A program made the position numbers and the translations under genes. Of a stretch of 26,385 nucleotides of DNA, positions 24,670-26,385 are shown piece by piece. The stretch spans positions 1 to 26,385 of the forward strand of contig DASQWC010000020.1 in the NCBI GenBank assembly GCA_035640475.1, read 5' to 3'. This stretch comes from DASQWC01 sp035640475 (lineage in GTDB: Bacteria > Actinomycetota > JAICYB01). Under the pieces are notes generated by a model that saw nothing but the letters and a program-made list of their open reading frames with translations, searched no databases and was not told the DNA's origin. How positions within the stretch are numbered: the stretch's first letter is position 1; each line of letters starts with the position of its first letter.

Positions 24670-25716
24670 ATGAAGCTTTCCGAGCTATCTACTCCGGTGC
24701 TGTGTGTCGATCTGGACGCCTTCGAGCGCAATATCGAGCGCATGCACGGCTTTTTCGAGGGCAAGTCATGCAAGGTCCGTCCGCATGTGAAGGCGCACAA
24801 GACGCCGGCGATCGCTCGCATCCAAATCGATGCGGGCAATGTATCGGGCTTGTGCTGTGCAGTCGTGTCCGAGGCGGAAGTCTTTGCCGATCACGGCTTC
24901 GACGACTTGCTCATCGCCAACGAGGTGTGCGATCCAACAAAGATCGACCGCCTCCGGGCACTCAATGAGCGGGTAACGCTCACCGTCGCCGTCGACTCGA
25001 ACGAGTCGGCCGAACTCCTGACCGGTACGGGCTTGCGCGTGCTGGTCGACGTCAACATCGGCTTGCCTCGCTGCGGCTGTCCGCCGAGGCAGGCCGTAGC
25101 GGTTGCGCAAACGGCAGAGAAGGCCGGGCTCCGGGTCGTCGGCGTGATGGGCTACGAGGGTCACGTCACGATCATCGAGGACCTCGGCGAGCGCGCAGCC
25201 GCCACTCGCAAATCCATCGACGTGCTTCTCGGTGTCGTGGCCGAGTTCCGTGACGCGGGAATCGACACCGGCATCGTCAGCGCCGGCTCGACGTTGAGCT
25301 ACGACGTCACCGGCACGACGGCCGGTGTCACCGAAATCCAGGCCGGGAGCTACGCCTTGATGGACACAACGTTCGCACGCTCGAGCCCCTTCGAAGAAGC
25401 GCTTTGCTGTCTGACGAGCGTCCTCAGCACGCAGGGAAACATCGCCGTTCTCGACGCCGGCCTCAAGACGATGTCGATCGATCACGGCGACCCTCTTCTG
25501 CCGGACGACGTTGCGGCGGACGTCCTGTTCCTCTCCGACGAGCACACAACGCTCGCCAAGCGAGACGGCTTCTCGTCACGACCCGGGGATCGTGTATGGC
25601 TTCGCCCGTCCCACGTCGACCCGACCGTCAATCTTCACGACAACCTCTACGCCTTCCGGGGTGAGGACGTCATCGAAGTCTGGCCGGTTGCGGCGCGAGG
25701 CTACGGGGCGTCGTGA
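24670..25716 (+). CDS. D-threonine aldolase-like PLP enzyme (alanine racemase N-terminal fold, DSD1 family)
   Basis: 348-aa fold-type III PLP enzyme. The PLP lysine is expected at Lys41 in RPHVKAHKTP. The barrel continues through VRVLVDVNIGLPRCG-like and GYEGHV segments, AGSTLSYDV and EIQAGSYALMD, and the C-terminal metal site is PSHVDPTVNL (His315, Asp317). From family knowledge, D-serine dehydratases use His-X-Cys here and D-threonine aldolases His-X-Asp, so the aldolase is the better guess; the substrate is still uncertain. The ATG is preferred over a TTG two codons earlier. Neither has a Shine-Dalgarno sequence. The stop overlaps the next gene in GTGA, so the two are coupled. Confidence 0.85.
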   Translation: MKLSELSTPVLCVDLDAFERNIERMHGFFEGKSCKVRPHVKAHKTPAIARIQIDAGNVSGLCCAVVSEAEVFADHGFDDLLIANEVCDPTKIDRLRALNERVTLTVAVDSNESAELLTGTGLRVLVDVNIGLPRCGCPPRQAVAVAQTAEKAGLRVVGVMGYEGHVTIIEDLGERAAATRKSIDVLLGVVAEFRDAGIDTGIVSAGSTLSYDVTGTTAGVTEIQAGSYALMDTTFARSSPFEEALCCLTSVLSTQGNIAVLDAGLKTMSIDHGDPLLPDDVAADVLFLSDEHTTLAKRDGFSSRPGDRVWLRPSHVDPTVNLHDNLYAFRGEDVIEVWPVAARGYGAS

Positions 25717-26385
25717 GCTGGGAGTCCGAGCTGCGGTTCGCCGAGCACTTGGCCGATGTCGCCGATGCGATATCGCGCCCCTTCTTTCGCAGCGCGGACA
25801 CCGCCGTCCGCGCAAAGCACGACGGAACGCCGGTCACAGAAGCCGATGAAGCGATTGAGCGCGCACTGCGAGAACAGATCGCTTCGGCGTACCCGAACCA
25901 CGACATCCTCGGAGAAGAAGAAGGAGCGACAGAGAAGGGCGCTTCGTCACGCTGGATCATCGATCCGATCGACGGCACGAAGAACTTCTCGTGGGGAATC
26001 CCGGTGTGGGGAACGCTCATCGCGCTCGAAGTCGGTGACGAGATCGTGTGTGGAGTCGCGAGTGCTCCGGCGCTCGAGGAACGCTACACGGCGTCGAGGG
26101 GAAGCGGCGCGTTCCGGAATGGGGAGCCGATCCGTGTCTCGGAGGTAGCGACGCTCTCCGAAGCCCGGCTCGGGTACACGACGGCGGCCGAACGTGGGAA
26201 TCCTGCCTTCGGCAGGCAGCTGCATCGGCTGATCCACGCGGCTGCGCACGATCGCGGCATCGGCGACTTCTACGGCCACATGCTCGTGGCATCCGGATCG
26301 CTCGACGCGATGATCGAGCCGACGCTCTCGGCCTGGGACATCGGACCGCTCATCGTGATCGTCGAAGAGGCGGGTGGTCGCTTGA
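25713..26385 (+). CDS. hisN: Inositol-monophosphatase-family phosphatase, probably HisN-type histidinol-phosphatase (3' end outside window)
   Basis: First 224 residues of a magnesium-dependent, lithium-sensitive-type phosphatase. Metal ligands: Glu68-Glu70 (ILGEEEG), Asp84 and Asp87 (WIIDPIDGTKNF), and Asp209 (AWDIGPL), followed by EEAGGR. DPIDGTKNF with a following GIPVWGTLIAL resembles actinobacterial HisN-type histidinol-phosphatases more than generic inositol phosphatases (which usually read DPLDGTTNF), but family boundaries are soft. The GTG start overlaps the upstream gene's TGA. The gene lacks at least its last ~30 residues at the window edge. Confidence 0.83.
   Translation, partial: MSWESELRFAEHLADVADAISRPFFRSADTAVRAKHDGTPVTEADEAIERALREQIASAYPNHDILGEEEGATEKGASSRWIIDPIDGTKNFSWGIPVWGTLIALEVGDEIVCGVASAPALEERYTASRGSGAFRNGEPIRVSEVATLSEARLGYTTAAERGNPAFGRQLHRLIHAAAHDRGIGDFYGHMLVASGSLDAMIEPTLSAWDIGPLIVIVEEAGGRL

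Overview
This is a dense, high-GC, almost entirely housekeeping stretch of a bacterial chromosome, most likely from a deep-branching member of the Actinomycetota. Four things support that. RpoC carries the long coiled-coil insertion near residues 145-230 that is typical of actinobacterial beta-prime subunits. RpoB is short (1148 aa). The mfd / PrsA-like protein / mazG / eno / ftsB block and the metG-tatD-(G5 protein)-rsmA-ispE / glmU-prs-rplY-pth blocks match actinobacterial gene order (in Mycobacterium tuberculosis roughly Rv1007 to Rv1024). Many starts are GTG or TTG. I cannot name a genus; an uncultured lineage is plausible.

Layout from left to right. (1) 1-4242, minus: rpoC (5' part only) and rpoB, preceded by a 360-bp control region (4243-4602). 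That region holds a near-consensus sigma-70 promoter (TTGACG-N17-TATAAC), a second candidate promoter overlapping a 12-bp inverted repeat, a 9/9 DnaA-box match and copy A of a 94-bp structured repeat. (2) 4603-12055, minus: an operon read mfd, PrsA/SurA-like protein, mazG, eno, ftsB, small secreted protein, with stop/start overlaps at several joints. (3) 12132-12989, plus: an APH-fold kinase, convergent with pth. (4) 12986-22273, minus: metG-tatD-G5/RlpA protein-rsmA-ispE-tRNA-Gln-glmU-prs-(repeat copy B)-rplY-pth. (5) 22270-23459, minus: rsmI and a DUF192 gene, which head the metG series by overlap. (6) 23548-24572: a small zinc-ribbon gene (plus) facing two small membrane-protein genes (minus). 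(7) 24670-26385, plus: a D-threonine-aldolase-like PLP enzyme overlapping an inositol-monophosphatase/HisN-like gene that runs off the window.

The genes cover transcription (rpoBC, mfd), translation and ribosome maturation (metG, rsmA, rsmI, rplY, pth, tRNA-Gln), cell-envelope precursors and division (glmU, ispE, ftsB, G5/RlpA protein), glycolysis (eno), PRPP supply (prs) and nucleotide-pool cleaning (mazG).

I see no prophage, CRISPR array, toxin-antitoxin or defence system. The less ordinary signals are: a 97%-identical 94-bp two-hairpin repeat present twice in opposite orientations; a tRNA-Gln whose 3' end lies one base before the glmU start codon; an RpfB/YabE-position G5 protein with a reduced RlpA barrel carrying Asn where RlpA enzymes have Asp; RpoB with Gln at the position of E. 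coli Asp516; and several Shine-Dalgarno-less starts that look leaderless.
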